Part shown: piece after piece, positions 16,619-27,300 of the stretch
Layout: each line of letters starts with the position of its first letter
Numbering within the stretch: position 1 is the first letter of the stretch
Assembly: GCA_900489925.1 (NCBI GenBank)
Contig: UEHQ01000010.1
Span: forward strand, 183,871-247,870
Direction: 5' to 3'
Source: Hyphomicrobiales bacterium
GTDB lineage: Bacteria > Pseudomonadota > Alphaproteobacteria > Rhizobiales > Rhizobiaceae
Length of the DNA stretch: 64,000 nt
Translations under genes and position numbers: made by a program
The notes under the pieces: model-generated
Database searches by the model: none
What the model was told of the DNA's origin: nothing
What the model saw: the letters and a program-made list of their open reading frames with translations, nothing else

Positions 16619-18376
16619 CTACCGCATCTCTTCCGGCGCAGCGGTCCCTGCGATTGCAAGTCCCGACTTCAAAACCGACGCAACGGCGTACACCAGTCCA
16701 AGTCTGGCTATACTCGATTCTCGGCTCTTATCGTTAATAAATCGTAAGTCTACCTGATCCTTGCCTTTGTTCCAATGCGCATGGAAAGAACTGGCGAGAT
16801 CATAGAGGTAGAATACGACGCGATGCGGCTCCTGCGACTGGGCCGCGGACTCGACCAGCCTCGGGAACTCCGCAACCTTCGCAACCAGCTGCAATTCCGC
16901 GGGATCCGAGATACCGGACACGGCTTTTGCAAGCACTTCCGGTGACGCGTCGAGATCAGGAAATGCCTCCTTCGCCTGCCGGAAGACCGACATGCAGCGA
17001 GCGTGCGCATACTGTACGTAAAAGACCGGATTATCTTTCGACTGCTCCGTTACTTTGGCAAAATCGAAGTCTAACGGCTCGGAACTCTTCCGGTACAACA
17101 TCATGAAGCGCACCGAATCGCGACCGACTTCATCGACCACGTCGCGGAGTGTTACGAAGTTGCCGGAACGCTTCGACATCTTATAAGGCTCGCCGTCGCG
17201 GAACAGCTTGACCAGCTGGCACAGCAACACGGTGAGCTTGGCCTTGCCTTCCGAGACGCCCCGCGCAACCGCTTCGAGGCGTTTGACGTAACCACCATGG
17301 TCGGCGCCGAGAACGTAGATCATCTCGTTGAAGCCACGGTCGAACTTGTTCTTGAAATAGGCAACGTCGGCCGCGAAGTACGTGTACGAGCCATCCGACT
17401 TGATCAGCGGGCGATCCATGTCATCACCCACCTCGGTCGAACGGAACAGCGTCTGCTCGCGATCTTCCCAATCTTCCGGCAGCTGGCCCTTCGGCGGTGG
17501 CAGCGTGCCCTTGTAGACATGCCCCTTGAACGTCAGGTCGTTGATGGCAGTGCGAATCGCAGCTGCGCCATGGGCGTGCAGCGTGCGTTCGGAGAAGAAG
17601 ACATCATGATGAACATTGAGCGCCGCCAGATCTTCGCGGATCATCACCATCATCGCATCGATCGTGCGATCCTTGACGATCGGCATCCATTGATCTTCAG
17701 GCATGTTGTGCAGCTTGACGCCGTAGTCACGAGCCAGTGACTCACCGACCGGCACCAGATAGTCGCCCGGATAGAGGCCAGATGGGATTTCACCAATCTT
17801 CTCGCCGAGGGCTTCGCGATACCGCAGGAAGACCGACCGCGCCAGCACGTCGATCTGCGAGCCCGCGTCGTTGATGTAATACTCCTTCACGACGTCGAAG
17901 CCGGCGAAGGAGAGCAGATTTGCCAGCGCGTCGCCAACAACGGCGCCACGGCAATGGCCCACATGCATCGGCCCGGTCGGATTGGCGGAGACATATTCGA
18001 CGTTGACACTTTTGCCGGCGCCAAGCGTTGAGCGGCCATAGTCGCTGCCGGCGTCAATCATCGATGCCAGCAGACGCTGCCAGTAGCCGACGGCGAGCTT
18101 GATGTTGATGAAACCAGGGCCTGCAACCGATACGTCGGCGACGTCGGCATCTTCCTTCAACTTCGCGGTGATGATTTCCGCCAGAGCGCGCGGATTGCTA
18201 CCTAGCGGCTTTGCCAGGACCATCGCGGCATTGGTCGCGACGTCGCCATGGCTCGCGTCGCGAGGGGGCTCGACGGTGATACGGCCGAAATCCAGCTCGG
18301 ATCGCTTTTCCTTGACCAGATCGATCTGTTCAAGGGCGGTTTTAATCCTGGCTTCGAAATCGGTAAAAAGGTTCAT
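16619..18376 (-). CDS. argS: Arginyl-tRNA synthetase
   Basis: This 585-residue class Ia synthetase charges tRNA-Arg. The HIGH-type motif is [19 protein letters not shown] (about residues 126-144), and the second signature is [21 protein letters not shown] (about 390-410). The C-terminal anticodon-binding DALR domain includes [15 protein letters not shown]. The start is ATG 18376 ([17 protein letters not shown]); an upstream in-frame start is unlikely. It lies between dgt upstream and the chimera gene downstream, all minus-strand. In relatives argS is followed by a full SPOR-domain gene. Confidence 0.96.
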   Translation of the reverse strand: MNLFTDFEARIKTALEQIDLVKEKRSELDFGRITVEPPRDASHGDVATNAAMVLAKPLGSNPRALAEIITAKLKEDADVADVSVAGPGFINIKLAVGYWQRLLASMIDAGSDYGRSTLGAGKSVNVEYVSANPTGPMHVGHCRGAVVGDALANLLSFAGFDVVKEYYINDAGSQIDVLARSVFLRYREALGEKIGEIPSGLYPGDYLVPVGESLARDYGVKLHNMPEDQWMPIVKDRTIDAMMVMIREDLAALNVHHDVFFSERTLHAHGAAAIRTAINDLTFKGHVYKGTLPPPKGQLPEDWEDREQTLFRSTEVGDDMDRPLIKSDGSYTYFAADVAYFKNKFDRGFNEMIYVLGADHGGYVKRLEAVARGVSEGKAKLTVLLCQLVKLFRDGEPYKMSKRSGNFVTLRDVVDEVGRDSVRFMMLYRKSSEPLDFDFAKVTEQSKDNPVFYVQYAHARCMSVFRQAKEAFPDLDASPEVLAKAVSGISDPAELQLVAKVAEFPRLVESAAQSQEPHRVVFYLYDLASSFHAHWNKGKDQVDLRFINDKSRESSIARLGLVYAVASVLKSGLAIAGTAAPEEMR

Positions 18377-18441
18377 CGCACTCTTCCATGCATAGGCTGA
18401 GCCATAAGGCATTTGCCCGACTTTTGCCGGGCGACCGCTGC

Positions 18442-19659
18442 CTATCGCAAATCCGGAGTATGGTCAAACAATCGCCTGTGGGCGCTGATTGCATAGGTAT
18501 CGGTCATGCCCGCGAGATAGTCACCCACATGGCGCGCCTTTGGCGCTTCGGCAAGACCGGCGATATGATCGACCCAGTAGTGGCTCTGCATTTCCTTGGG
18601 GTTTGCCATGTAGGCACCGAACAGATCGGTCACAATCTGTGCGGCGCCGGCGCGAATGCGCATGATCTCCGGGTGCCGGTAGATGCGCTTGAACAGCATC
18701 GCCTTGATCTGTTTGTCTGTTTCAGCCATCCCGGCCGAGAATGTCGCGATCACCTGGCTTGCCTGGCGGACATCGTCGGCGCTCTGCGGGCTCACTTCGA
18801 CAAGGCGCTGCTGGGCGACCGAGATCACATCCTCGACCATGCGGGTGATCTGGCGGCGCATGATCTCGTGCGTGAATCGATTAGGCTCCAGATTAGGATA
18901 GCGGTCCCTCACCTCGGCCATGAGGCCTGCGAGGAAGGGAATCTCTTCCAGCATCTCGAACGTCAGATAGCCGGAGCGCAGACCATCGTCGATGTCGTGG
19001 GTGTTATAGGCAATATCGTCGGCAATCGCCGCGGCCTGCGCCTCGAGGCTGGCAAAGGTAGCGAGTTCGAGATCGTGGATCTCGCAGTAGTCCAGGATCG
19101 GCTGCGGCACCGGCCCGCGCGTTCCCACACCATCCTTGGTCAATAGCGGACCATTGTGCTTGACGAGCCCTTCGAGGCTTTCCCAAGTCAGATTGATGCC
19201 GTCGAAATCGGCGTAGCGGCGCTCGAGCTTGGTGACGATCCGCAACGACTGCGCGTTGTGATCGAAGCCTCCGTACGGCAACAGCACCTCGTGCAAGGCA
19301 TCCTCGCCAGTGTGGCCAAATGGCGTGTGGCCGAAGTCGTGGACGAGCGCCACGCCCTCGGCCAGATCCTCGTCCAGTTTCAGCGCCCGCGCCAATGCAC
19401 GCGCGATCTGCGCGACTTCAATCGTGTGTGTAAGACGGGTCCTGTAGTGATCGCCATCCTGGGCGATGAAGACCTGTGTCTTGTGCTTCAGGCGGCGAAA
19501 AGCCGTCGTGTGGACGATGCGGTCGCGGTCGCGCTGGAAGTCGGATCGGGTGGGGCTCGAGCTCTCCGGATAAAGTCGCCCGCGCGTCTTCCATGGGTCG
19601 GCCGCAAAGACTGCCCTGTCACCACCGCCGAAACCTAAAGCACCCCTGTCGATCGTCAT
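18442..19659 (-). CDS. dgt: dGTPase-like HD-domain triphosphohydrolase
   Basis: This 405-residue protein has the HD motif of deoxyguanosinetriphosphate triphosphohydrolase-like proteins: [38 protein letters not shown], and [17 protein letters not shown] with metal-binding His/Asp residues, and later [19 protein letters not shown]. The product hydrolyses dNTPs to nucleoside and triphosphate. The arrangement dgt-argS with erpA divergent is standard in Rhizobiaceae. The gap to argS is 65 bases, so both are probably one operon. Confidence 0.93.
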   Translation of the reverse strand: MTIDRGALGFGGGDRAVFAADPWKTRGRLYPESSSPTRSDFQRDRDRIVHTTAFRRLKHKTQVFIAQDGDHYRTRLTHTIEVAQIARALARALKLDEDLAEGVALVHDFGHTPFGHTGEDALHEVLLPYGGFDHNAQSLRIVTKLERRYADFDGINLTWESLEGLVKHNGPLLTKDGVGTRGPVPQPILDYCEIHDLELATFASLEAQAAAIADDIAYNTHDIDDGLRSGYLTFEMLEEIPFLAGLMAEVRDRYPNLEPNRFTHEIMRRQITRMVEDVISVAQQRLVEVSPQSADDVRQASQVIATFSAGMAETDKQIKAMLFKRIYRHPEIMRIRAGAAQIVTDLFGAYMANPKEMQSHYWVDHIAGLAEAPKARHVGDYLAGMTDTYAISAHRRLFDHTPDLR

Positions 19660-19877
19660 TCTTCACCGTCACTCGTCATCTTGCAGCACCCGCCCATTGA
19701 CGCCGCTTTCCGCCCTTCATACCTATAGAGAGCATAAACGGCAAAGAGGCCCTTTCTTCGCCGCTTTGCCGGAAGCGGCACTTTCGTGATATAAAGCGCA
19801 AGTGCCTTTGAAAACAGCCATTTGAACGTTGGCTGAAACGCTATTCTCTCCGGATCTTGACCCCGGCAGGAGCAGAT

Positions 19878-20210
19878 ATGACTGATGCAAATGTAACGCT
19901 TTCCGAAGCGGCGGCAAAACGAATCGCAGCGATCGTCGGTACCGAGCCCGGCAAGAGCGCATTGCGGGTTTCTGTCGAAGGCGGCGGTTGTTCGGGCTTT
20001 TCCTACAAGTTCGATCTGGCCGACAACGTCCAGGACGACGATATCATCGTCGAAAGAAACAACGCCAAGGTGCTGATCGACAGCCTTTCGCTCGTCTATA
20101 TGGCGGGATCGGAGATCGATTTCGTCGACAATCTGCTTGGCCAATCCTTCCAGATCAAGAACCCGAATGCTGTCGCCAGCTGCGGCTGCGGGACCAGCTT
20201 CTCCATCTGA
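19878..20210 (+). CDS. erpA: Iron-sulfur cluster insertion protein ErpA
   Basis: This 110-residue A-type carrier has the three conserved cysteines: GGGCSGFSYKF (about residues 38-48) and CGCGTSFSI at the C-terminus. It delivers [4Fe-4S] clusters to apoproteins. The start is ATG 19878, preceded by CAGGAGCAG. It is divergent from dgt with about 220 bases between. It could also be called IscA-like, but the chromosomal position next to dgt and xth fits erpA. Confidence 0.93.
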   Translation: MTDANVTLSEAAAKRIAAIVGTEPGKSALRVSVEGGGCSGFSYKFDLADNVQDDDIIVERNNAKVLIDSLSLVYMAGSEIDFVDNLLGQSFQIKNPNAVASCGCGTSFSI

Positions 20211-20326
20211 TCCATTGCTCTATCCACATCGAACCGGCCGAGGAATGCCTTCCGGCCGGTTTATCATGTTGTGGTTTGTCCAAGGAGCGAGATAGAAGAA
20301 AGCCTCAACGCTGAACAGGACACCCC

Positions 20327-21118
20327 ATGAAGATCGCGACCTGGAACATCAACGGCGTCAAGGCGCGCATCGACAATCTCACGCAGTGGCTGCGGGATTC
20401 TAATCCCGATATCGTTTGCCTGCAGGAGATAAAGACGATCGACGAAGGATTTCCGAGGCTAGAGATCGAGGCCCTGGGCTACCACGTCGAAACGCACGGC
20501 CAGAAAGGCTTCAACGGCGTCGCCATTCTCTCCAAATCGAAGCCCGACGAAGTGAGCCGCGGTCTCCCCGGCGATCCGCTGGACGAGCAATCGCGCTTTA
20601 TCGAGGCTGTGTTCTCGCTACCCGGCAACCGCGTGGCACGCGTCTGCTGCCTGTATCTGCCGAACGGCAATCCTGTAGAGACCGAGAAATACACGTACAA
20701 GCTGGCGTGGATGGAGCGGTTGCACAAGTTCGCCAGCGAGCGCCTCGCCTATGAAGAGATCCTGATTTTTGCCGGCGACTACAACGTCATTCCCGAGCCG
20801 CACGACTGCTTCGATTCGAAGGTGTGGGAGAATGACGCCCTGTTCCTGCCCCAGACGCGAGAAGCGTTCCGCAAGTTCCAAGGCCTCGGCCTGGTCGACG
20901 CCGTGCGCGCGACCACGGATGCCGTTCCAGCCTATACCTTCTGGGATTATCAGGCCGGCGCCTGGCAGAAGAACAACGGCATCCGTATCGACCATCTGAT
21001 GTTGTCGCCCGAAGCGGCGGACCGGATGACGTCGACAGCTATCGAGAAGCATGTACGCGCCTGGGAGAAGCCCTCGGACCACGTGCCCGTCGTCGCTTAT
21101 TTCGATTTCGCGGATTAA
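20327..21118 (+). CDS. xth: Exodeoxyribonuclease III
   Basis: This 263-residue protein belongs to the exonuclease-endonuclease-phosphatase superfamily: MKIATWNINGVKARIDNL at the N-terminus, CLQEIKT with the metal-binding Glu, GFNGVAILSK, FAGDYNVIPEPHD and a C-terminal RIDHLMLSPE ... SDHVPVVAYFDF. It is the apurinic endonuclease/3'-exonuclease of base excision repair. It follows erpA by 116 bases and converges on exoR. Confidence 0.95.
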   Translation: MKIATWNINGVKARIDNLTQWLRDSNPDIVCLQEIKTIDEGFPRLEIEALGYHVETHGQKGFNGVAILSKSKPDEVSRGLPGDPLDEQSRFIEAVFSLPGNRVARVCCLYLPNGNPVETEKYTYKLAWMERLHKFASERLAYEEILIFAGDYNVIPEPHDCFDSKVWENDALFLPQTREAFRKFQGLGLVDAVRATTDAVPAYTFWDYQAGAWQKNNGIRIDHLMLSPEAADRMTSTAIEKHVRAWEKPSDHVPVVAYFDFAD

Positions 21119-21154
21119 GCGGAATTCTTAAGCAGCGCTGAACGCGAGCTGCTG

Positions 21155-21955
21155 CTATTCTGTCGTTGTCGCGATCTTATGCGACAACGAGATGGCCGTG
21201 CGGCGATCGCTTTCGGTTGCCACCGAGAAGGCCTGCTCCTGCAGCGATTCCATCCAGCCGCAATCCTTGGGCTTGCAGCGATCGAGCGCCGCCGTCATCA
21301 GGGCGAGGCCATTGGCTGTCTGGCCTTCCTGGAAGAGAATGTTGCCGAAGACCGACATGGCACCGGGGTGACCGCTCTTGCGCGCCTGGTTGAGCCATTT
21401 CTTGGCCTGCTGGGTGCTGGTGCTGCCACCCTCGCCCGCAAGCATCATCTGCGCGAGCTGGAACTGGGCCTCAGGCACGCCGAACGTCGAGGCGACCTGG
21501 AAATAGAGCTGCCGCGCCTGGCTCAGATCCGTCTTGACTGGGCTTCCCGGAATACCGTGCTTGTAGTAGCCGGCGAGCGAGAGCAAGGCGTTGACGAAGA
21601 AGCCTGTGTCCTCGGAACCGGGTTCGACGCCCTGCTGCGCGATTTCGCTGTAGATCTTGAATGCCTCGAAATCGTTCTGCGCGACACCGTCGCCATCGGC
21701 ATACATGTTGGCAAGCGCCCAGCGCGAGCCGGTATGTCCTTTTTCGGCGGCGTATTTGTAAGCTTCGACCGCCTCTTCCTTCTGACCATTCTTATAGGCC
21801 TTGAAGCCGAACTTGAAGAGATCGAAGGGACCGGATTCCTTCGTGACACCCGACTTGATGTCGAATGCACTCGCTGGACAGGCCACCGCCGCGAAACAGG
21901 CGACGGAAAGCCCCGCAAGCACCACTCTGAGAGATCTGAACTCAAACGTCAGCAT
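21155..21955 (-). CDS. exoR: ExoR, periplasmic Sel1-repeat regulator of exopolysaccharide
   Basis: This 266-residue protein has a signal peptide ending near ACPASAFDIK (about residue 30) and multiple Sel1/TPR repeats (YKYAAEKGHTGSRWALANMY, YFQVASTFGVPEAQFQLAQMM, WLNQARKSGHPGAMSVFGN). Its sequence follows S. meliloti/Agrobacterium ExoR throughout, including GVEPGSEDTGFFVNALLSLAG (approximate). ExoR binds the sensor ExoS/ChvG in the periplasm and holds down the ChvI response; in relatives this affects succinoglycan, motility and the attachment polysaccharides. The neighbourhood xth-exoR is the usual one. Its promoter lies in the long gap upstream. Confidence 0.95.
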   Translation of the reverse strand: MLTFEFRSLRVVLAGLSVACFAAVACPASAFDIKSGVTKESGPFDLFKFGFKAYKNGQKEEAVEAYKYAAEKGHTGSRWALANMYADGDGVAQNDFEAFKIYSEIAQQGVEPGSEDTGFFVNALLSLAGYYKHGIPGSPVKTDLSQARQLYFQVASTFGVPEAQFQLAQMMLAGEGGSTSTQQAKKWLNQARKSGHPGAMSVFGNILFQEGQTANGLALMTAALDRCKPKDCGWMESLQEQAFSVATESDRRTAISLSHKIATTTE

Positions 21956-22608
21956 GTCACTCGGTTTCTTTCGCTTCCATTCCGCAGGCTCGTCGAGCCA
22001 CGGACGTATTCCTCCCGGCGAGCGATCCCGCGGCGGGTTCGAAGACCCCTTTGCCCGCGTCGCATCCAGCCCCGCTCCATTTCTGGAGCTGCAATTTTCT
22101 GCGCATCGCCCTCATCCGCCCGTTCCCCGGCGCGGCATTTTTGCGATGCCAACAAGATCATTTTCGCGGAGCCGTTGAGCGACCTGCCGCCTTCAAAACA
22201 TAGGTAGTCACCAATTGTGACAAAACCTGAGTCGTTGTTACCGGATGCCGATTCCGGCGCCGGCAACATCCCGGAAAATGGATAGGAGGAAAGACTGGAA
22301 CGCGGTGAGCACGAGCGAAGCTTTTCGGCCGGATCGTCCTGCAGCAAAAGCAATGCGACAGCAGCGGCATCAACTTTACCGCACTTCCCGCCTGCCTTGC
22401 CTGCACTGAATGAAAACCGACCCATCTTACTCTTTACGCGCACCTTATGCCTGTCATTCCCTCGCCCGAGCTTACCGCTGCGCCTCGTTTGTGGCGGGAA
22501 ATGGACAATTTGCCCCGAACCGCACCTTACGCGAATGGTGGTAAAAAACTGTTGCTGAATCGTCACAAAATGAGACGCGGAAACACCATGCTTAACAGTC
22601 CATACACA
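21956..22608. other. Long intergenic region upstream of exoR
   Basis: About 650 bases separate the exoR start from the terminator of the porin gene. Open frames here have no sensible start sites or family features, and no tRNA or clear hairpin array was seen. The part next to exoR must contain its promoter. A small RNA or decayed gene cannot be excluded by eye. Confidence 0.45.
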
Positions 22609-22638
22609 AAGAAAAAGCCCGGCGATTTGCCGGGCTGA
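22609..22638 (-). terminator. Rho-independent terminator after FadL-type porin gene
   Basis: An eight-pair stem, AGCCCGGC with GCCGGGCT around GATTT, has the run AAAAA on its plus-strand left side, giving U residues in the minus transcript. Confidence 0.8.
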
Positions 22639-22659
22639 TCTTGAGGTCATCTTAGAGGT

Positions 22660-23934
22660 TCAGAACTTGACCTTGATGCTGGTCGAGACAGCAGCAATCA
22701 AATCGTTGCCGAAGGAGTAAGACACGTCATCACCATAGGTGATCCCGTTCTGGGTGATTGCGCCAGAAGAGCCGCTGGTGAGGATGCCAAGCGCACCGGC
22801 AACCCGCCACTCAATGTTCTCCGTCGGGCTGTAGGCAGCTCCAACGCCGAGGGTCCAGCTGTCGGTTTGCGCGCCGTAACCATGGCTGGTGCCGCGATCC
22901 CAGGTCAGACTTACCGCACCGCTCCACTGGTCATTGAATTTATGACCAACACCACCTGTCACCGTCCATCCATCGCGATAGAGGAGGTCGAGCGAGGTGA
23001 GCTCGGTTGCGCCTCCGGGCGTGCACTTGATGCTTCTGGTCGAGGTCGGGCACAACGCGATTGACTGCAGCACGCTCCAGTTTGTCCACTTGACCGAGCC
23101 AAAAGCTAGCCAGTCAGGCGCGATACCGCTTTGCAGCTTCAGCTCGAGCGAATCCGGCGCCTCGGCGGCCCCAAACACATTCGTTACCGTGCCATAAGGC
23201 GCCGTGTTGTATGGTGCTACCGCTCCGGTGACCTGTGTCAGATCAACCGTGCCGGTCAGGTTGTCGTATTTGACGCGGCTGTTATAGACCAAGCTGGCGC
23301 GAAGCGCATATTCCGGAATTTCGTAGGCTACGCCTGCGCGCCAGCCCCAGCCCTGATCCTCCAGATCCAGTCGACCGATACCTGTGCCGGTACCACCCAG
23401 CAAAGCGGGATTGACGACGTAGCGCTCCTTGAAACCTTCAACTTCCTGATAGAAGGTGCCGCCGATGACCCGAAGCTGGCCCGGACCGACATCAAATTTA
23501 TACGAACAGGTCGCAGCGTAGTTGCGTGTCTTGATTTCTGTTTCGATGTTGTTTTGGGCGCCGACCCAATTTGCACCCGGATTGGTGTGTGCTCCAAAAG
23601 GCTCGGAATAGTCGAGCAAGCAATCGACGTCGCCATAACCGCCCTTGATTCCGCCGTACGGAATGGCGAAATTCTCGGTGTCATCAGCAGTGGTCGATCC
23701 GGCACCGAAACCGTTGCTGCCTGATCCGTCCGCCGGGTTGGTATCCTTCGCGTCCTTCAGCTTGCGCTGCGGCATGACATAGATCACGCCCGACTGAATC
23801 GAGAACTGCGACGCATCGAACAACTGATCGATATTGTAGCCACCACGATCCAGGCCCCCAGCGAAGGACGGCTGAACCAGAGTTGAAAATAGAGCAAGCG
23901 ACAGAATGCTTGCTGATGCCATACGCGATGCCAA
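22660..23934 (-). CDS. FadL/OmpP1-family outer membrane transport protein
   Basis: This 424-residue protein has an N-terminal signal (ASILSLALFSTLVQPSFAGG) and the beta-barrel pattern of FadL proteins that pass hydrophobic molecules. Recognisable pieces are GWGWRAGVAYEIPEYALRASLVYNS, LELKLQSGIAPDWLAFGSVKWTNWS and DGWTVTGGVGHKFNDQWSGAVSLTWDRG. The last residue is phenylalanine (STSIKVKF), as required for barrel assembly. The N-terminal hatch with the NPA motif common in E. coli FadL is not obvious. It lies alone between exoR and valS, with its own terminator. Substrate (fatty acids or aromatics) is not known. Confidence 0.85.
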   Translation of the reverse strand: MASRMASASILSLALFSTLVQPSFAGGLDRGGYNIDQLFDASQFSIQSGVIYVMPQRKLKDAKDTNPADGSGSNGFGAGSTTADDTENFAIPYGGIKGGYGDVDCLLDYSEPFGAHTNPGANWVGAQNNIETEIKTRNYAATCSYKFDVGPGQLRVIGGTFYQEVEGFKERYVVNPALLGGTGTGIGRLDLEDQGWGWRAGVAYEIPEYALRASLVYNSRVKYDNLTGTVDLTQVTGAVAPYNTAPYGTVTNVFGAAEAPDSLELKLQSGIAPDWLAFGSVKWTNWSVLQSIALCPTSTRSIKCTPGGATELTSLDLLYRDGWTVTGGVGHKFNDQWSGAVSLTWDRGTSHGYGAQTDSWTLGVGAAYSPTENIEWRVAGALGILTSGSSGAITQNGITYGDDVSYSFGNDLIAAVSTSIKVKF

Positions 23935-24276
23935 TGTGTCTCCCCCACTGAGGCAATTTTTGATGGCAGACTGTGCAAGCGATTGCCGAAGATGGCAACT
24001 TCGTGATCGGACGCGATTGGAAAGTGAGCTAATGGATCATTTACGTAATCAATTGACGGGCACGTCAAATATTTGATCATTTAGAAAAAAAATCTACCAA
24101 TGTTCAAAATTGCACACAATCGGCGGACAAACGTTCCACGCTGGGGCATATCTGTAACCTGCAAACAACACTCAGATTTTTCGCCGGCGGACCGTGGAAA
24201 ACGCACAAAATCAAGCAAAAATGGCGCTTTGAGCCCCTGATCCCCACCAGGTGACATGCAGAACCAGTCGAGCGAA
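23935..24276. promoter_or_regulatory. AT-rich region upstream of the porin gene
   Basis: About 340 bases lie between the porin start and the valS terminator. AT-rich stretches near 24040-24130 are the best place for the porin promoter. No gene or repeat was recognised. Confidence 0.4.
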
Positions 24277-24312
24277 ACAAAAAGGCGCCCGATTCTGTAT
24301 CGGGCGCCTTAG
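24277..24312 (-). terminator. Rho-independent terminator of valS
   Basis: A twelve-pair stem, AAGGCGCCCGAT with ATCGGGCGCCTT around TCTGT, is flanked by an A run on the plus-strand left side. Confidence 0.85.
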
Positions 24313-24337
24313 AATTTCATACTACCGTGCGTTGACT

Positions 24338-27181
24338 TTACGATGCTTCAGCTACACGTGAGAGTGCAGTCCGCAGGCTCGCCACCTGGCCCTGCAACTC
24401 TTCCAGACGATCGCGCTCGGCGGCAACGACTTCCGGATTGGCATTGGCCACAAACTTCTCATTCGAGAGCTTGCCGTTGATGCGTGCCATCTCTCCGTCG
24501 GCCTTGGCGATCGCCTTTTCCAACCGCGCCTTCTCGGCGCCGAGATCGATCAGCGTGCCGAGAGGCAGGCAGACCGTCGCTTCGCCAACGATGATCTGTG
24601 CAGCACCCTTCGGTGCTTCGTGGGTGAGCGAGATGCCATCGACGCGGGCCAGCCTCTTGATCGCAGCGTCGTGTCGCGCCAGGCGTTCGCGAGTCAGGCT
24701 GTTGGCGTTGACAACCACCAGTGGCGCAATCGCCGAAGGCGGCACGTTCATTTCCGCGCGAACAGAACGGAGACCGGATACCAAGTCGATCAACCAGTTG
24801 ATCTCGTCGGCTGCCGCATCATCCGCGTAGGACGGTGCCGGCCACTCGGTGTGGCAGATCAAGTTGTCACGCTCGACACTCTCGCCCGCCGTATGGGCCC
24901 AAAGCTCTTCGGTCATGAACGGCATGAAGGGATGCAGCAGCTTGTAGATCTCTTCGAGAATGTAAGCGCTGCACGCCTGTGCTTCCTTCTTGGCGCCTTC
25001 GTCCGTGCCGCTGAAAACCGGCTTCAGCAGTTCGAGGTACCAGTCACAAACCTGATTCCAGACGAAGCGATAGAGCGCGCCGGCTGCATCATTGAAGCGG
25101 TAGGCTTCCAGCGCCTCGGTCACGTCGCGCTCTGTGCGCGCCAGTTCCGTCAGGATCCAGCGGTTGATCGTCAGTTCCGCCGCCTCGGGAACGAAGTGCG
25201 GATCGCTCTTGGCGCCGTTCATCTCGGCGAAGCGGGTCGCGTTCCAGAGTTTGGTGCCGAAGTTGCGGTATCCGGCAATACGGGCCGGATCGAGCTTCAC
25301 GTCGCGGCCCTGAGCGGCCATGATCGCCAGGGTGAAGCGCAGCGCGTCGGCGCCGTACTCATCGATCAGCTCCAGCGGATCGATGACGTTGCCCTTCGAC
25401 TTCGACATCTTCTGGCCGTTCTTGTCGCGAACCAGCGCGTGGACGTAGACGGTGTTGAAGGGCTCGACCGGAACGCCGTCCTCATCCTTCATGAAGTGAA
25501 GGCCCATCATCATCATGCGGGCGACCCAGAAGAAGATGATGTCGAAGCCGGTGACCAGAACGTTGGTCGGGTAGTAGCGCGCCAGTTCCGGCGTCTGCTC
25601 CGGCCAGCCGAGCGTAGAAAATGGCCAAAGCGCCGACGAGAACCAGGTGTCGAGAACATCTTCGTCGCGGGTCAGGATTTCGCCCGGCTTGAAGTTTTCA
25701 AGCAGGTCCTCAACATAGGCCTTCATCGGACCTTCGTGCGAGAGATAGTGCTGGATCGCGGCCTGCAGTGCCTCTTCTTCGGTCTTCTCGACGAAGACCT
25801 GTCCGTCGGGACCATACCATGCAGGGATCTGGTGTCCCCACCAGAGCTGGCGGGAGATGCACCACGGCTGAATGTTTTCCATCCATTCGTAGTAGGTCTT
25901 GTCCCAGTTTTTCGGCACGAAGTTGGTGCGGCCATCGCGAACGGAGGCGATCGCAGGCTCTGCGAGCGTCTGGGCGTCGACATACCACTGCTCGGTCAGC
26001 CGCGGCTCGATCGGCACGCCGCCGCGGTCGCCGTGCGGGACCATGTGCTTGTGCGGCTCGATCTTGTCCAGCAGGCCAGCTTCCTCGAAGATCTCGACGA
26101 TGAACTTGCGCGCGGTAAAGCGATCCTGACCTTCCAGTCGATCCCAGGCACCGTGCAGCGCCGCCGGATTGTCGAGGCCTTCCAGGAAGTCCTCGTTCTC
26201 CTTGATGGTGATGGTGCCATCGATGTTCAGGATATTGATGGCGCGAAGCCCCGCGCGCTTGCCGACGTCGAAGTCATTGAAGTCGTGAGCTGGCGTGAGC
26301 TTAACCGCACCCGTCCCGGTCGTCGGATCTGCATAGGCGTCGGCGACGATCGGTATTCTGCGGCCAACGATCGGCAGGATGACGTGCTTGCCGATGATGC
26401 CCTTGTAGCGCTCATCCTCGGGATTGACGGCAACACCGGTGTCGCCGAGCATCGTTTCAGGACGCGTCGTGGCTACAACCAGATAGTCGCGGGTTTCCCA
26501 TTCGGTCGGCTGACCGTCTTCGTTGAAAGCAACGGGATGTTCGTAAGTGACGCCAGGCTCGAGCGGATAGCGCAGGTGCCACAGATTTCCCTTCACCTCG
26601 ACCTGCTCGACCTCAAGATCGGAGATGGCTGTCAAAAGCTTCGGATCCCAGTTGACCAGACGCTTGTCCTTGTAGATCAGACCCTGCTTGTAGAGCGTGA
26701 CGAAGACTTCGAGAACAGCCTCCGAGAGGCCTTCGTCCATGGTGAAGCGTTCGCGGGACCAGTCACACGAGGCGCCAAGGCGCTTCAACTGATTAAAGAT
26801 CAGACCGCCCGACTCGTTCTTCCACTCCCAAACCTTTTCGATGAAGGCTTCGCGGCCCATTTCACGACGGCCTGGAAGCTGCTGCTCCATCAGCTTGCGC
26901 TCGACAACCATCTGCGTGGCGATGCCTGCATGGTCCATGCCAGGCTGCCACAGCACGTCCTTGCCGCGCATGCGCTCGAAACGGACCATGATGTCCTGCA
27001 GCGTATTGTTCAGCGCATGGCCCATGTGCAGCGAACCGGTAACGTTCGGCGGGGGGATGACGATCGTGAAGGTATCAGCGCCCGGCTTGGCATTCGCGCC
27101 CGCGCGGAAAGCGTCCGCTTCATCCCATTTCGCAGCGATTTTGGGTTCAACGGCGGCGGAATCGTAGGTCTTATCGAGCAT
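24338..27181 (-). CDS. valS: Valyl-tRNA synthetase
   Basis: This 947-residue class Ia synthetase has the HIGH motif in [15 protein letters not shown] (about residues 45-59), a CP1 editing domain with [15 protein letters not shown], and the KMSKS motif in [15 protein letters not shown] (about 555-569). The C-terminal coiled coil that grips tRNA ([21 protein letters not shown]) is present. The length is normal. It lies about 119 bases downstream of popZ on the same strand, with the popZ terminator in between. Confidence 0.97.
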   Translation of the reverse strand: MLDKTYDSAAVEPKIAAKWDEADAFRAGANAKPGADTFTIVIPPPNVTGSLHMGHALNNTLQDIMVRFERMRGKDVLWQPGMDHAGIATQMVVERKLMEQQLPGRREMGREAFIEKVWEWKNESGGLIFNQLKRLGASCDWSRERFTMDEGLSEAVLEVFVTLYKQGLIYKDKRLVNWDPKLLTAISDLEVEQVEVKGNLWHLRYPLEPGVTYEHPVAFNEDGQPTEWETRDYLVVATTRPETMLGDTGVAVNPEDERYKGIIGKHVILPIVGRRIPIVADAYADPTTGTGAVKLTPAHDFNDFDVGKRAGLRAINILNIDGTITIKENEDFLEGLDNPAALHGAWDRLEGQDRFTARKFIVEIFEEAGLLDKIEPHKHMVPHGDRGGVPIEPRLTEQWYVDAQTLAEPAIASVRDGRTNFVPKNWDKTYYEWMENIQPWCISRQLWWGHQIPAWYGPDGQVFVEKTEEEALQAAIQHYLSHEGPMKAYVEDLLENFKPGEILTRDEDVLDTWFSSALWPFSTLGWPEQTPELARYYPTNVLVTGFDIIFFWVARMMMMGLHFMKDEDGVPVEPFNTVYVHALVRDKNGQKMSKSKGNVIDPLELIDEYGADALRFTLAIMAAQGRDVKLDPARIAGYRNFGTKLWNATRFAEMNGAKSDPHFVPEAAELTINRWILTELARTERDVTEALEAYRFNDAAGALYRFVWNQVCDWYLELLKPVFSGTDEGAKKEAQACSAYILEEIYKLLHPFMPFMTEELWAHTAGESVERDNLICHTEWPAPSYADDAAADEINWLIDLVSGLRSVRAEMNVPPSAIAPLVVVNANSLTRERLARHDAAIKRLARVDGISLTHEAPKGAAQIIVGEATVCLPLGTLIDLGAEKARLEKAIAKADGEMARINGKLSNEKFVANANPEVVAAERDRLEELQGQVASLRTALSRVAEAS

Positions 27182-27245
27182 TTGGGGACCAGATCTGGAG
27201 AGGTTCTATGATGCGGGTTGTAAATAGGATGGTTGCGGGCAAGTC

Positions 27246-27284
27246 AATAAAAAAGCCGCCCCGGTTACCGGAGCGGCTCTTCAG
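27246..27284 (-). terminator. Rho-independent terminator after popZ
   Basis: The stem AGCCGCCCCGG with CCGGAGCGGCT (one mismatch) around TTA has a plus-strand A-rich left flank (AATAAAAA). Confidence 0.75.
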
Positions 27285-27300
27285 AAAAAGACTGGTCCGC

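Noticed and set aside
21179..22207. 342-codon open frame on the plus strand over exoR
   Set aside because: It is antisense to the well-supported exoR; no domain or ribosome site.
24620..27211. 863-codon open frame on the plus strand across valS
   Set aside because: It is entirely antisense to valS, whose family motifs are certain; the long frame comes from GC-rich codon bias and the protein has no recognisable domain.
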